64,000 nucleotides of DNA from Shewanella psychromarinicola (lineage in GTDB: Bacteria; Pseudomonadota; Gammaproteobacteria; Enterobacterales; Shewanellaceae), in NCBI RefSeq assembly GCF_003855155.1, contig NZ_CP034073.1, forward strand, positions 3,472,001 to 3,536,000. The letters are read 5' to 3'. Made by a program: the position numbers and the translations under genes. The notes below the pieces were generated by a model. It had not been told where the DNA came from and ran no database searches. It saw only the letters and a program-made list of their open reading frames with translations. How positions within the stretch are numbered: position 1 is the stretch's first letter; every line of letters begins with the position of its first letter. Below, in pieces: positions 50,700 through 59,199 of this stretch.

Positions 50700-52036
50700 T
50701 TATCACTATTGCTAAATCCCAAGTCCAAGAACTTAGGTTATACAGCTTAGGCTATAGAACTTAGGCTATAGAACTTGGGTGATAGAAGTGAAGCATCCTC
50801 GAAAGACGAAATCCGCCTAAAACCTAGCAGATCGCAGGTTGCTCTAGCTACCGAAAGTGGCCTATTCCTAGAATCTTGAACACTGTCACTTCTCGATATG
50901 CTGGTTCCTGTATATCGAGGTTGTTAGGTATAGACTGACAGGGTGTTTATTGCTGCCGACTTTCACTTTAATAATATTAAAATAGTTGTAGCAAAGGCTA
51001 GGCAAGTAAACGATGTCTCATTTATAGATTACCCTTTTTTTATCTTCCCTATTGGCATTTCTGCCTATATTAATTTTTACTGCCATTGGCTTTGCACCAA
51101 TACTCATTCAGCTACACTCATAAGGATAATGACAGTCCATACTGAATGGCACTTCGGAGTTGAATTCGGGAGGGTTAACCACTTGATACCAAGAATGACT
51201 TCAATCTGTTCTTAATGACCATTGATGATGGTTTCTTGCTTAGCTTCAGCCCTAGGGACCACTCATATCTTATAGGTTTTGGTTCATTGTTTGACGTATT
51301 TTGGCGCCATTCGCCTAGGTCCATTGCTTATTATCCGTTTTACTATCACAGCAAACATCGGATAATACAGCGTTTTTTTGCAAAGAATACGCATTCCACA
51401 ACGAATATCGTCATAGCAGGATCCTGTTTGTTACACCGAGCCAGCGCCATGATGGCCTTGACGTTGAAATACTAAGCAAACCAAAAGCGTTGTATCAGGA
51501 AAAAGAAATGAGCATGGTGAACTATGGTCAAAAGAGAACGACGGACAAAAGATGAGTGGAACGGCCAGACAATTGGTGAACTTGAGTTAAATCCAGAGCG
51601 GCACAAAGAAGTTACTTAACAATATAGCCAACAACTGCCATAAAAAACACCACTAGTTCGGATCTTTTTTGTATTTTTATAAAGTGGCTATTATTTCATC
51701 TTTTAGCCCTTCTTTGAGTTCTACCATTTTCGTTAACCGAAGATCTCTTTAATATTCAATGTGGTCAATGGGTTATGTATCAAATGAATATTATGTCTTA
51801 TCATCTTTTATAATCATCATTCGTTTGTAGAAATCTAGGTGAATTATTAACTCAAATATTACATTTGTATTTTTTCGATTACATCACAAACTACGATCGC
51901 CTCCTGTGTCAGAATAGGGTACTTATTTTTCAAAAAATCATAGAATTATAGAATAATATGAGATGAAAAATATGACGATTTAATAATGGATAGAGAATTT
52001 TAAAATTACATAATATTATTTAGGAGGGGGAACAAA
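50700..52036. other. Left flank of lar island: decayed, no intact gene
   Basis: About 1.3 kb without a convincing gene. A 14-bp tandem motif (TTAGGCTATAGAAC) lies near 50747-50777. Frames at 50943-51215 and 51215-51475 lack ribosome sites and family similarity. A 31-codon frame at 51524-51619 (MVKRERRTKDEWNGQTIGEL...) reads like protein and may be a gene fragment. Composition shifts to strongly AT-rich after about 51750. No transposase, integrase or terminal repeat is recognisable. Confidence 0.5.
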
Positions 52037-53407
52037 ATGACAATACTATATTACGATTGCTTTTCAGGAATAAGCGGCGACATGAATCTAGGAGCAATGG
52101 TAGATGTAGGAGTCGATTTTGAATATCTAACTGAAATGCTAAATAAATTATCAGTCAAAAATGAATTTTATTTACATAGATCCAGAAAACAAAAAATGGG
52201 AATAGAAGGAACAAAGATTGATGTGATTTTAAATAAAGAAAATCATGAACATACCAATCATTCACATGAAGCTAAACATACCCATCATCATTCACATGAA
52301 GCTAAACATACCCATCATCATTCACATGAAGCTGAACATACTCATCATCATTCACATGAAGCTGAACATACTCATAATAATAATAACGCCGATGATCACC
52401 ATCATAAACACCAACATAGAAATCTAGAAAGTATCAAGAAAATAATTAATGATGCTCCATATAATAAAAATATAAAGACGTTAAGTATCAATATGTTTAT
52501 GGAGGTGGCTAAAGCAGAGGCCAAAGTTCATGGTAAAACAATTGAGGAGATTCATTTTCACGAAGTTGGAGCCGTCGACTCAATAGTTGATATTATAGGT
52601 GCCGCAATATGTTTTGATTATTTGAATGTTGATAAAATTATTTCATCCTCTGTAGAACTAGGAGGAGGTTTTGTAAAGTGTGCTCATGGGGTTATACCTG
52701 TACCGGCACCTGCAACTGTAGAGATTTTAAAAAATACTCCTGTAACATTGGGGAAAGTTAATTTTGAAACAACGACGCCTACAGGAGCTGCAATATTAAA
52801 AGCTAATGTAAATGAATTCACAAGCAAATTGAATTTTAATATTATAAAAACAGGATACGGATTAGGGACAAAAGATTTTGATATTCCAAATATGCTCAGA
52901 GTCTATATTGCAACGGAAATTGAAGAAGAAATTGGTAAATCAAGTACTGTCAAAGAAGAAAATAACGATTTTGATATAGAAGAACAAATCATTATCGAAG
53001 TTAATATAGATGATATGAATCCTGAGCTGTATGAAGCTATTGAAGAAAAGTTATTTGATAACGGTGCCCTAGATGTATATAAAACAAATATATTAATGAA
53101 AAAAAACAGACCTGCTATAAAACTTACCGTGTTAACTACAGTCGAACTTCTAAACAAAATTGAAAATATTTTATTTATGGAAACAACTACTCTAGGAATT
53201 AGAGAGTATCCTGTAAAAAAGAAGATGTTAAAAAGAACTTTCGAAAAAATCCAAACTAAATTTGGAGAGGTGGATATTAAAAAAGGTCTTTTGAATGGCA
53301 AGGTTGTTAAAATAAAGCCTGAATATGAAACTTGTAAAAAATTAGCAAAAATAAATAACGTTTCTATTTTGGATATATATTCAGAGGTGTCAACGTTAAT
53401 TAAGTAA
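52037..53407 (+). CDS. larC: LarC, nickel insertion protein for the NPN cofactor
   Basis: CTP-dependent cyclometallase that inserts nickel into the pincer nucleotide used by lactate racemase. It begins ILYYDCFSGISGDMNLGAMVDVG, the DUF111/LarC signature, with FHEVGAVDSIVDIIG and TTPTGAAILKA later. Residues about 72-130 are histidine-rich, built from four 10-residue repeats (HHSHEAKHTH type). Unlike Lactobacillus plantarum, where larC1 and larC2 are joined by programmed frameshift, this is one continuous 456-codon frame. AGGAGGGGG precedes the ATG. Base and codon use (ATA, AGA, AAA) are unlike the neighbours and resemble Firmicutes. First gene of larCEBA. Confidence 0.95.
   Translation: MTILYYDCFSGISGDMNLGAMVDVGVDFEYLTEMLNKLSVKNEFYLHRSRKQKMGIEGTKIDVILNKENHEHTNHSHEAKHTHHHSHEAKHTHHHSHEAEHTHHHSHEAEHTHNNNNADDHHHKHQHRNLESIKKIINDAPYNKNIKTLSINMFMEVAKAEAKVHGKTIEEIHFHEVGAVDSIVDIIGAAICFDYLNVDKIISSSVELGGGFVKCAHGVIPVPAPATVEILKNTPVTLGKVNFETTTPTGAAILKANVNEFTSKLNFNIIKTGYGLGTKDFDIPNMLRVYIATEIEEEIGKSSTVKEENNDFDIEEQIIIEVNIDDMNPELYEAIEEKLFDNGALDVYKTNILMKKNRPAIKLTVLTTVELLNKIENILFMETTTLGIREYPVKKKMLKRTFEKIQTKFGEVDIKKGLLNGKVVKIKPEYETCKKLAKINNVSILDIYSEVSTLIK
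52261..52380 (+). repeat. Four 30-bp tandem repeats inside larC
   Basis: Units at 52261-52290, 52291-52320, 52321-52350 and 52351-52380. The first two are identical; the third and fourth share an A-to-G and a C-to-T change. Each encodes ten residues with five to six histidines, so copy number changes keep the frame. Confidence 0.97.
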
Positions 53408-53473
53408 GAGACGATTATGAATAAAGGTAGAATATATCAAGACGTGTCAGATTCAATTTTTATGGAGAAGGTT

Positions 53474-54259
53474 ATGAGTGAAAAATATATAGAATTAGTT
53501 AGTTATTTAAAAGGGTTGAAAAGAGTATTAGTAGCATTTTCAGGTGGTGTAGACAGTACTTTTTTGCTAAAAGCAGCTAAAGATGCGTTAGGCGATAATG
53601 CAGCCGCCGTCACAGTAAATTCACCATATATCCCAAGCTGGGAAATAGAAGAAGCAAAAGAATTTACAGAAAAAATGGGAATAAAACATGACTTTATTAA
53701 AGTTGGGATTATAGATGAAATAAAAAATAATCCTAGCGATAGATGTTATCTATGTAAAAAAGCTTTATTTTCTATGATTAAAGAAAAAGCTATAAATGAA
53801 GGTTTTGATTATGTAATCGATGGAACTAATCTTGATGATATAAAAGATTACCGCCCTGGAATTAAAGCCTTAAATGAATTGAAAATTGTAAGTCCTCTAC
53901 TGGAATGTAAAATCACAAAATCTGATGTTAGGGAAATGTCAAAGGATCTCAACCTTTTGACTTGGAATAAGCCGGCCGGTGCATGTTTATTGACAAGAAT
54001 TCCTTTCGATACGAGGCTAGAAATTGATGATATTAATAGGATAGAGAAAGCTGAAAAGTATTTAAGAGATAAAGGTATTGCTGCTGTAAGAGTCCGTTCT
54101 CATGGAGATCTGGCAAGAATTGAAATAGACCCAACAATAAGAGATCAATTATTTAATACAGATTTTCTAGATGAGATATCAAGAAAGTTAAAAGAATATG
54201 GGTTTAAGTACGTAACTATAGATGCAGCAGGTTATAAAATGGGAAGTTTAAATAGCTAA
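53474..54259 (+). CDS. larE: LarE, ATP-dependent sulfur transferase for the NPN cofactor
   Basis: PP-loop enzyme that adenylates and thiolates the two carboxylates of the pyridinium precursor. The PP-loop is AFSGGVDST. The conserved cysteine lies in NKPAGACLLTRIPF, matching the position of the sacrificial Cys176 of L. plantarum LarE; RCYLCK adds a Cys-x2-Cys pair. The ATG at 53474 (MSEKYIELV) is preferred because GGAGAAGG lies directly upstream and it matches the usual N-terminus; the frame is open to an ATG at 53417, only 9 bases after larC. Length 261. Confidence 0.93.
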   Translation: MSEKYIELVSYLKGLKRVLVAFSGGVDSTFLLKAAKDALGDNAAAVTVNSPYIPSWEIEEAKEFTEKMGIKHDFIKVGIIDEIKNNPSDRCYLCKKALFSMIKEKAINEGFDYVIDGTNLDDIKDYRPGIKALNELKIVSPLLECKITKSDVREMSKDLNLLTWNKPAGACLLTRIPFDTRLEIDDINRIEKAEKYLRDKGIAAVRVRSHGDLARIEIDPTIRDQLFNTDFLDEISRKLKEYGFKYVTIDAAGYKMGSLNS

Positions 54260-54272
54260 GGGGTATTTTAAA

Positions 54273-55019
54273 ATGACTGAAGTTGAAATTAAAAAAATAT
54301 TAAACGCAATTAAAGATAGTGATTTAAGTGTTGATGATGCTTTTGATAATCTAAAAGAACTTCCATTCAAAGATCTAGGTTTTGCTATGATAGATAATCA
54401 TAGAGAGATCAGAGTAGGTTGTCCTGAGGTGATCTACGGTGGTGGTAAGACTACTGAGCAAATAAGAGAAATTATTAAATTTATGCTTACCAAAAAAAAT
54501 AATATCTTAGCAACGAGAGTAGGCGATGAAGTATATGAAGCTGTAAAAGATTTCGATCCTAGATTAATGTATAACAAATTAGGACGAACTATTACCCTCG
54601 AATTAAATGCCATTAAAAAGACAGAAGATTATATTGCTATTATATCAGCAGGAACATCCGACATTCCTGTGGTTGAAGAAGCAAAAGAAACAGCTCTTAT
54701 TCTTGGAAATAAAGTAAAAATTATAAATGATGTTGGTGTAGCCGGAATACATAGGCTTTTTTCAAAATTAGATGTGATTAGGAAGGCAAAAGTTATTATA
54801 GTTGTTGCAGGCATGGAAGGAGCTCTTGCTAGTGTTATAGGTGGACTGGTAGAGAAACCAATCATTGCTGTTCCGACAAGTGTAGGATATGGAGCCTCAC
54901 TAAATGGAATCGCTGCACTACTATCAATGCTCAACAGTTGTGCTAGTGGCGTCAGTGTTGTGAATATAGATAATGGATTTGGTGCTGCATATAATGCAAG
55001 TATCATCAATAAATTGTAA
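54273..55019 (+). CDS. larB: LarB, NaAD carboxylase/hydrolase for the NPN cofactor
   Basis: First enzyme of nickel-pincer synthesis: carboxylates nicotinic acid adenine dinucleotide and cleaves its phosphoanhydride. The C-terminal half is PurE-like (AIISAGTSDIPVVEEAKETALILG, NDVGVAGIHRLF, VVAGMEGALASVIGG, PTSVGYGASLNGIAAL). Length 248 is typical. It starts 13 bases after larE with AAGGGG before the ATG. Same AT-rich, AGA/ATA-biased composition as the rest of the operon. Confidence 0.94.
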   Translation: MTEVEIKKILNAIKDSDLSVDDAFDNLKELPFKDLGFAMIDNHREIRVGCPEVIYGGGKTTEQIREIIKFMLTKKNNILATRVGDEVYEAVKDFDPRLMYNKLGRTITLELNAIKKTEDYIAIISAGTSDIPVVEEAKETALILGNKVKIINDVGVAGIHRLFSKLDVIRKAKVIIVVAGMEGALASVIGGLVEKPIIAVPTSVGYGASLNGIAALLSMLNSCASGVSVVNIDNGFGAAYNASIINKL

Positions 55020-55124
55020 TGTAATGTTAAAATATGTGACGGTGTACTTAACAATACTTACTGCTATAGTTTACAATTCGTTAGTTTAAAAATATTACTT
55101 TTTATTTATTAGGAGGATTTACTT

Positions 55125-56402
55125 ATGTTTCAGAAAATAAAAATGCCTTATGCTAAGAAAACTGTAGAGATTTCAATAGAAAAAAAATATCTTCAAGCAG
55201 TATTAATACCACAAACTGACGAATTTGATCCAAAAATGACTCAAGAAGAAATTGTTCTAAAATCTTTAGAGAATCCGATTGGCACAAAAAAATTATCAGA
55301 ATTAGCCGTCGGAAAGAATAAAATTGTATTTGTTACCAGCGATCACACAAGACCACTTCCTAGTAGAGTAACTGTTCCATTGATATTAAAAGAGATAAGG
55401 AAAGGTAATCCAGATGCTGAGATAACTATTCTTATTGCTACAGGATTTCATCGACCTACTACTAGAGAAGAATTGATTTATAAAATGGGAGAAGAAGTAG
55501 TTGATAATGAAATAATTTGTAATCACATATCAACTAACGATGAAGATCAAGTATTTATGGGTACTCTGCCTTCTGGAGGTGACCTTTATTTAAATAAATT
55601 AGCTATGGAAGCTGATTTATTAATAGCTGAAGGATTTATCGAAGCCCATTTCTTCGCAGGATTTTCAGGTGGAAGAAAAAGTATATTACCAGGCATAGCT
55701 TCAGCTAAAACAATAATGTATAACCACAACTCAGAATTTATAAGCAATCCTAAATCTAGAACTGGGAACCTTGAAGATAATCCTATCCATAAAGATATGA
55801 TATACGCAGCTAAACAATCTAAATGTGCATTTATCCTAAACACTGTAATCAATGGTGAAAAAGATATAATTGGATGTTTTACCGGAGATATAAGTGAAGC
55901 ACATCTCGTAGGGTGTAAATTTGTTGATGATTTAGCTGCTGTAAAGAAAAATATTGCAGACATTGGCGTAACAACAAATGGCGGCTATCCTCTAGATCAA
56001 AATATATATCAAACTGTCAAAGGGCTAACTGCTGCTGAAGCCACTACAAGAGAAGGTGGAGTATTAATCGCACTCTCATCTTGTGTTGATGGACATGGAG
56101 GAGAAGGATTCTATAATAGTGTCGCATCAGCAAAAAATGCTAATGAAATTTTGGAAAAAGTAGCTAACATCAAAAAAGAAGATACTCTTCCTGACCAATG
56201 GGAATTTCAAATTTTAGCAAGATTATTATCTAAATATACAGTTATAATTGTAACTGATGAATGTGACCCTAAAATAATAACAGATATGCATATGGAGCAT
56301 GCCTTTACTTTTGATGAAGCATTAGAAAAAGCGAGATCAATTGTTGGTAAAGAAGCAACAATTACAGTGGTTCCAGATGGCGTGGCTACAATTGTAAAAT
56401 AA
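55125..56402 (+). CDS. larA: LarA, nickel-pincer-dependent lactate racemase family
   Basis: Interconverts D- and L-lactate (or a related 2-hydroxyacid) with the NPN cofactor. Every residue known in L. plantarum LarA is present one number higher: Arg76 (SDHTRPLPSR), His109 (TGFHRPT), His175 (EAHFFAGF), Lys185 (SGGRKS, the cofactor lysine), His201 (MYNHNSEF, nickel ligand) and Lys299 (TVKG). Length 425. AGGAGG precedes the ATG. A 105-bp gap separates it from larB and might hold a promoter. No lactate permease, larD or larR is nearby. LarA homologues with other substrates exist, so lactate is likely, not certain. Confidence 0.94.
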   Translation: MFQKIKMPYAKKTVEISIEKKYLQAVLIPQTDEFDPKMTQEEIVLKSLENPIGTKKLSELAVGKNKIVFVTSDHTRPLPSRVTVPLILKEIRKGNPDAEITILIATGFHRPTTREELIYKMGEEVVDNEIICNHISTNDEDQVFMGTLPSGGDLYLNKLAMEADLLIAEGFIEAHFFAGFSGGRKSILPGIASAKTIMYNHNSEFISNPKSRTGNLEDNPIHKDMIYAAKQSKCAFILNTVINGEKDIIGCFTGDISEAHLVGCKFVDDLAAVKKNIADIGVTTNGGYPLDQNIYQTVKGLTAAEATTREGGVLIALSSCVDGHGGEGFYNSVASAKNANEILEKVANIKKEDTLPDQWEFQILARLLSKYTVIIVTDECDPKIITDMHMEHAFTFDEALEKARSIVGKEATITVVPDGVATIVK

Positions 56403-56427
56403 ATAGCACTGCTTTATATTTTATATA

Positions 56428-56457
56428 AACCTCAACATTAATGTTGAGGTTTTTTTA
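56428..56457 (+). terminator. Terminator of the lar operon
   Basis: Perfect palindrome AACCTCAACATT / AATGTTGAGGTT (56428-56451) running into T7. Confidence 0.92.
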
Positions 56458-56850
56458 TGAGAAAAACAATAAAAAATATATCTACTATCGCAACAGGTTT
56501 AATTTTTTCCAAACCCAAAGCATTAAGAGGTAGGTAGATGATATCACCAACTAACCGCTTATTTTTATTCCAGGATATCAATTTTCTTTTTGAATATAAT
56601 GATTTAAAAGATTAAAAGATGCGGATGTCGTGCCTTGTATGACTGAGTACATAGGGTAACAGGCATTCCTAGCGGAACAGGTCGTCAAGGATTTAACCAG
56701 AAAATCTGCAGACGCAGCACGGGAACCATCATGATTAACTGCAAGATAGCATTCCACTTACCCAGAAGCTGCGTCCGACGTCACGTCAACTACACCTTGT
56801 CTTGTCATCAGCGACCAGAATTCAACTAACGACGGCAGGCCTAGGTTGGA
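56458..56850. other. Right flank of lar island, no intact gene
   Basis: No gene can be supported. On the minus strand a frame near 56590-56800 (…YLAVNHDGSRAASADFLVKSL…) reads like protein for about 65 codons without a start and may be a gene fragment. Composition returns to that of the host after about 56620, marking the probable right edge of the foreign block. Confidence 0.4.
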
Positions 56851-57165
56851 TTATTTATTGTGGTCCCACATTACATTGGATTCCCCCTTGACTGCAGCCC
56901 TGAGCAATTCGAGTAAAGGCATGGCCCGATGCGACAGACTGACGGTCGGTGCGCCGTTATCGTCTTCCTCGTCTTTCATAGATGCTTTTGGCTCTGGCAA
57001 CTGCTCGAGCGCAGCCTCCAGACTCACCAGCGCTGGCTGAACATCTTCTGCATAAAGAGCACTGGGAACCGTACCGCTGTGCCCCATCATTTTAAGCAGC
57101 CGAATCGCCACGTCACCAAACATCGTTATGTCCCCGTAGGCAGGACTGGAAAAAGTTACTAGCAT
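56851..57165 (-). CDS. DUF1840 family protein
   Basis: A 104-residue cytosolic protein with the DUF1840 N-terminus MLVTFSSPAYGDITMFGDVAIRLLKMMGHSGTVPSAL and a linker rich in Asp/Glu, ending LPLLELLRAAVKGESNVMWDHNK. No function is known. GAGGAAG lies ahead of the ATG. GC content is higher than in the lar genes, with CTG and GCC codons, so it is not part of that transfer. It stands alone between two decayed stretches. Confidence 0.83.
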   Translation of the reverse strand: MLVTFSSPAYGDITMFGDVAIRLLKMMGHSGTVPSALYAEDVQPALVSLEAALEQLPEPKASMKDEEDDNGAPTVSLSHRAMPLLELLRAAVKGESNVMWDHNK

Positions 57166-57953
57166 AATTGCTTCCTCTCTATTGAGTCGTTCACTTATTG
57201 GGATAGCTTCAGCCCTCCAATACTACAATTGGATTACAGCATCTTTGCGCACCTATTATCCTCTCAAGTTTGACAGTCTTTAATGGACTTGCGACTTAGA
57301 CAGGTATTAATAGGTTGCTCTTACCGTTTATGCTGCATCATTGTTGTAAATAGGTAAAGCTATTCATTTTTTTGGTGTCACGAGTTAACTTGGTAAATTC
57401 AATTTTTAAATTGAGGTGTTGTACCCAAAGCTGATACAAGGTTGTGATTAAGCATGGAGGAATTAAACAAATTAAGATAGAGGAATAATAAGGAAATATA
57501 ATGAAAAACAGATCGGTACCGCTGTGATCGCCAGCGCTATTTGCATGCCAAGCATGGCCACGCTAGAGGTCGATGTATACATGGGTATCGATTAACACAC
57601 CACGACACTAGCCAATACTAATTCAATCACAACAAGTGCGGATGGGCCGAATATCGAGCCACGATATAGAGGTTTACACAACATTGTTCATTACTACTAT
57701 CAAGACGGTAGCCGCGCGGGCACCTGCGTGAGCCGTTTTCTTGCCACCATGCGGCACTTATGTCGTTGCCACTGAACATCAAGATCGAGTACTTGTGTTC
57801 GCGCACCGCGCCGTTGTTTCAAGTCTTTTAGTTTTATGCCTACGCTAAAGATCCTGTCTATGAAGCAAGGCGCAGTTCACCGGATGCTTACGCATGTTTT
57901 AGTGGTGAACGTTCATCAACATGACCGTTAGGTGTTATTCGGTAGGATCATAA
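57166..57953. other. Gap of about 790 bp including a gene remnant
   Basis: No intact gene. The part from about 57500 holds a broken exported-protein gene (separate entry); the left part, 57166-57495, is AT-rich with nothing recognisable. Confidence 0.5.
57501..57930 (+). pseudogene. Remnant of an exported protein gene
   Basis: ATG AAA AA followed, one base out of phase, by QIGTAVIASAICMPSMATLEV, which reads as a signal peptide and cleavage region. The same frame meets TAA at about 57594-57596, continues with HTTTLANTNS...HNIVHYYYQDGSRAGTC, then changes frame (PCGTYVVATEHQDRVLVF). At least two frameshifts and a stop show decay. The original family is not identified. Confidence 0.45.
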
Positions 57954-58907
57954 TTAATCTTGTTCTAATTCGGGATGTACCTGCTTTGCCGTTAACGCAA
58001 TCACTTGTTGGCAATATGCTAAGTGATGACGAATCGTATCGAGGTATTGTGATGCTTGATAGTCAATTAGATACCAATTACTGGCTTGAGTTTCTGGGTA
58101 TTGGTTATAAAACAACGACTCGGCCATGATTAAGTCGCTTTGGTTGGCGTAGGTTAACCATTGCACGCTGGGTAAATTACTCAGTGCGGCTAACAATGCA
58201 TATTGCACATCAAGATTGTCTGGTTGCTCAGTGGTCACTTGCAGGGCTAAACGCTGGGCGACGACAAACTTCGGATCGGTGTTATCGGGCGTTAATACTT
58301 GATTTTGACGGCGGCGGACTGCATCACTTAATAACACTTCAAATGGGTTAATTTCAACGGGCTCTGTCGTATTATCGTAAGTAAATGCAGTCGTTGCATC
58401 ATCTACAAACAATTCTGGCCACTGAATATTATTGCTGGTGAGTTGCAAACCTAAAGCAATACGACGCTCACCTAACCAATTATGCACCATACAAGGTAAA
58501 TACTCAGAAGAAGGCATTTCTGCGGGTCTTGCTAATGAAGGTAACAAAGACATACGTTGTACATTGACCTGTTTTGCTATCAGCGCCATTAATAAAATAG
58601 TCACCAATCCAGAAGAAGGCCAACACTTAAGTTGCGGGTCGAGTGTTTCACTCACTTCGGTTAACAATGACACTAATTGATTGTTATCTGGGCTGTTACT
58701 GACAACGAAGGCTTGACGTGAGCCTAGATAAGGGCCGTTACAAATATTAATCACCTTATCGGCCTCATGTTGAGTCCCGTTAAAAATGAAAGTATGTCCA
58801 ATTTGGGCTGGCTGCCAATCACCCATTGAATTGCCTATGACAGTGACCTGCTGATAGTGCTCAGATAAAGCTGATGATGGGCCGTGTTCTTCATTAGGTG
58901 TATGCAT
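57954..58907 (-). CDS. Unknown protein with faint sialyltransferase-like pattern
   Basis: About 317 residues from the ATG at 58907; a GTG at 58922 is also possible and neither has a strong ribosome site. The N-terminal half runs VTVIGNSMGD...FIFNGTQHEADKVINICNGPYLGS..VVSNSPDN...CWPSSGLVTILLMALIAKQVNVQRMSLLPSL. This VxGN...FNG...PSSG-hydrophobic order recalls the GT29-type sialyltransferase fold, but that is a weak inference. The C-terminal half (FEVLLSDAVRRRQNQVL...) is helical. No signal peptide. Host-like composition. It is divergent from the acyl-CoA dehydrogenase. Confidence 0.7.
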   Translation of the reverse strand: MHTPNEEHGPSSALSEHYQQVTVIGNSMGDWQPAQIGHTFIFNGTQHEADKVINICNGPYLGSRQAFVVSNSPDNNQLVSLLTEVSETLDPQLKCWPSSGLVTILLMALIAKQVNVQRMSLLPSLARPAEMPSSEYLPCMVHNWLGERRIALGLQLTSNNIQWPELFVDDATTAFTYDNTTEPVEINPFEVLLSDAVRRRQNQVLTPDNTDPKFVVAQRLALQVTTEQPDNLDVQYALLAALSNLPSVQWLTYANQSDLIMAESLFYNQYPETQASNWYLIDYQASQYLDTIRHHLAYCQQVIALTAKQVHPELEQD

Positions 58908-59158
58908 AAAAGTGCGGTTCACTATTGTTAAATATCAGGGCTGTTTATCTCTCGTGTTCGATGCGGTGAGTAAGGTCAACAGATCTTAATCAAATAAGGT
59001 GCTAATTCTGTGAGCTAAGTAGTAATTGTAACTCATTGGAACCTTATTGGGTTGAGAAACATAAACTATCGGCATTAAGGTTTGGCACGAGTCGACATGG
59101 GTCAAATTATGGTTAGATAATTGCTAAAAAGCTTTTCCTTTTGTGACACTTTAGTATA

Positions 59159-59180
59159 AATTAAAACAACTGTTTTAATT
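59159..59180. promoter_or_regulatory. Putative PsrA operator upstream of acyl-CoA dehydrogenase
   Basis: A perfect palindrome with 10-bp arms AATTAAAACA / TGTTTTAATT around AC. It contains AAAC-N4-GTTT, the PsrA core also found before fadH. It lies 20 bases before the ATG, so binding would block initiation. Confidence 0.6.
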
Positions 59181-59199
59181 ATTCGTTTAAGAGACTCTT

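Noticed and set aside
50943..51475. Two adjoining frames of 90 and 86 codons left of the lar operon
   Set aside because: No ribosome site, no domain, odd composition (many Phe, Tyr and Ser); better seen as chance frames in decayed DNA.
51620..52036. Search for a NikR operator (GTATGA-N16-TCATAC) before larC
   Set aside because: No matching pair of half-sites was seen.
52261..52380. Regular 30-bp repeats considered as a CRISPR array
   Set aside because: Units are contiguous without spacers and are coding repeats in larC.
52245..52427. 60-codon repeat frame (IIHMKLNIP) inside larC
   Set aside because: It is the +1 frame of the His-rich larC repeat and has no independent support.
54629..55054. 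141-codon frame antisense to larB
   Set aside because: Shadow frame within the conserved PurE-like domain; no ribosome site.
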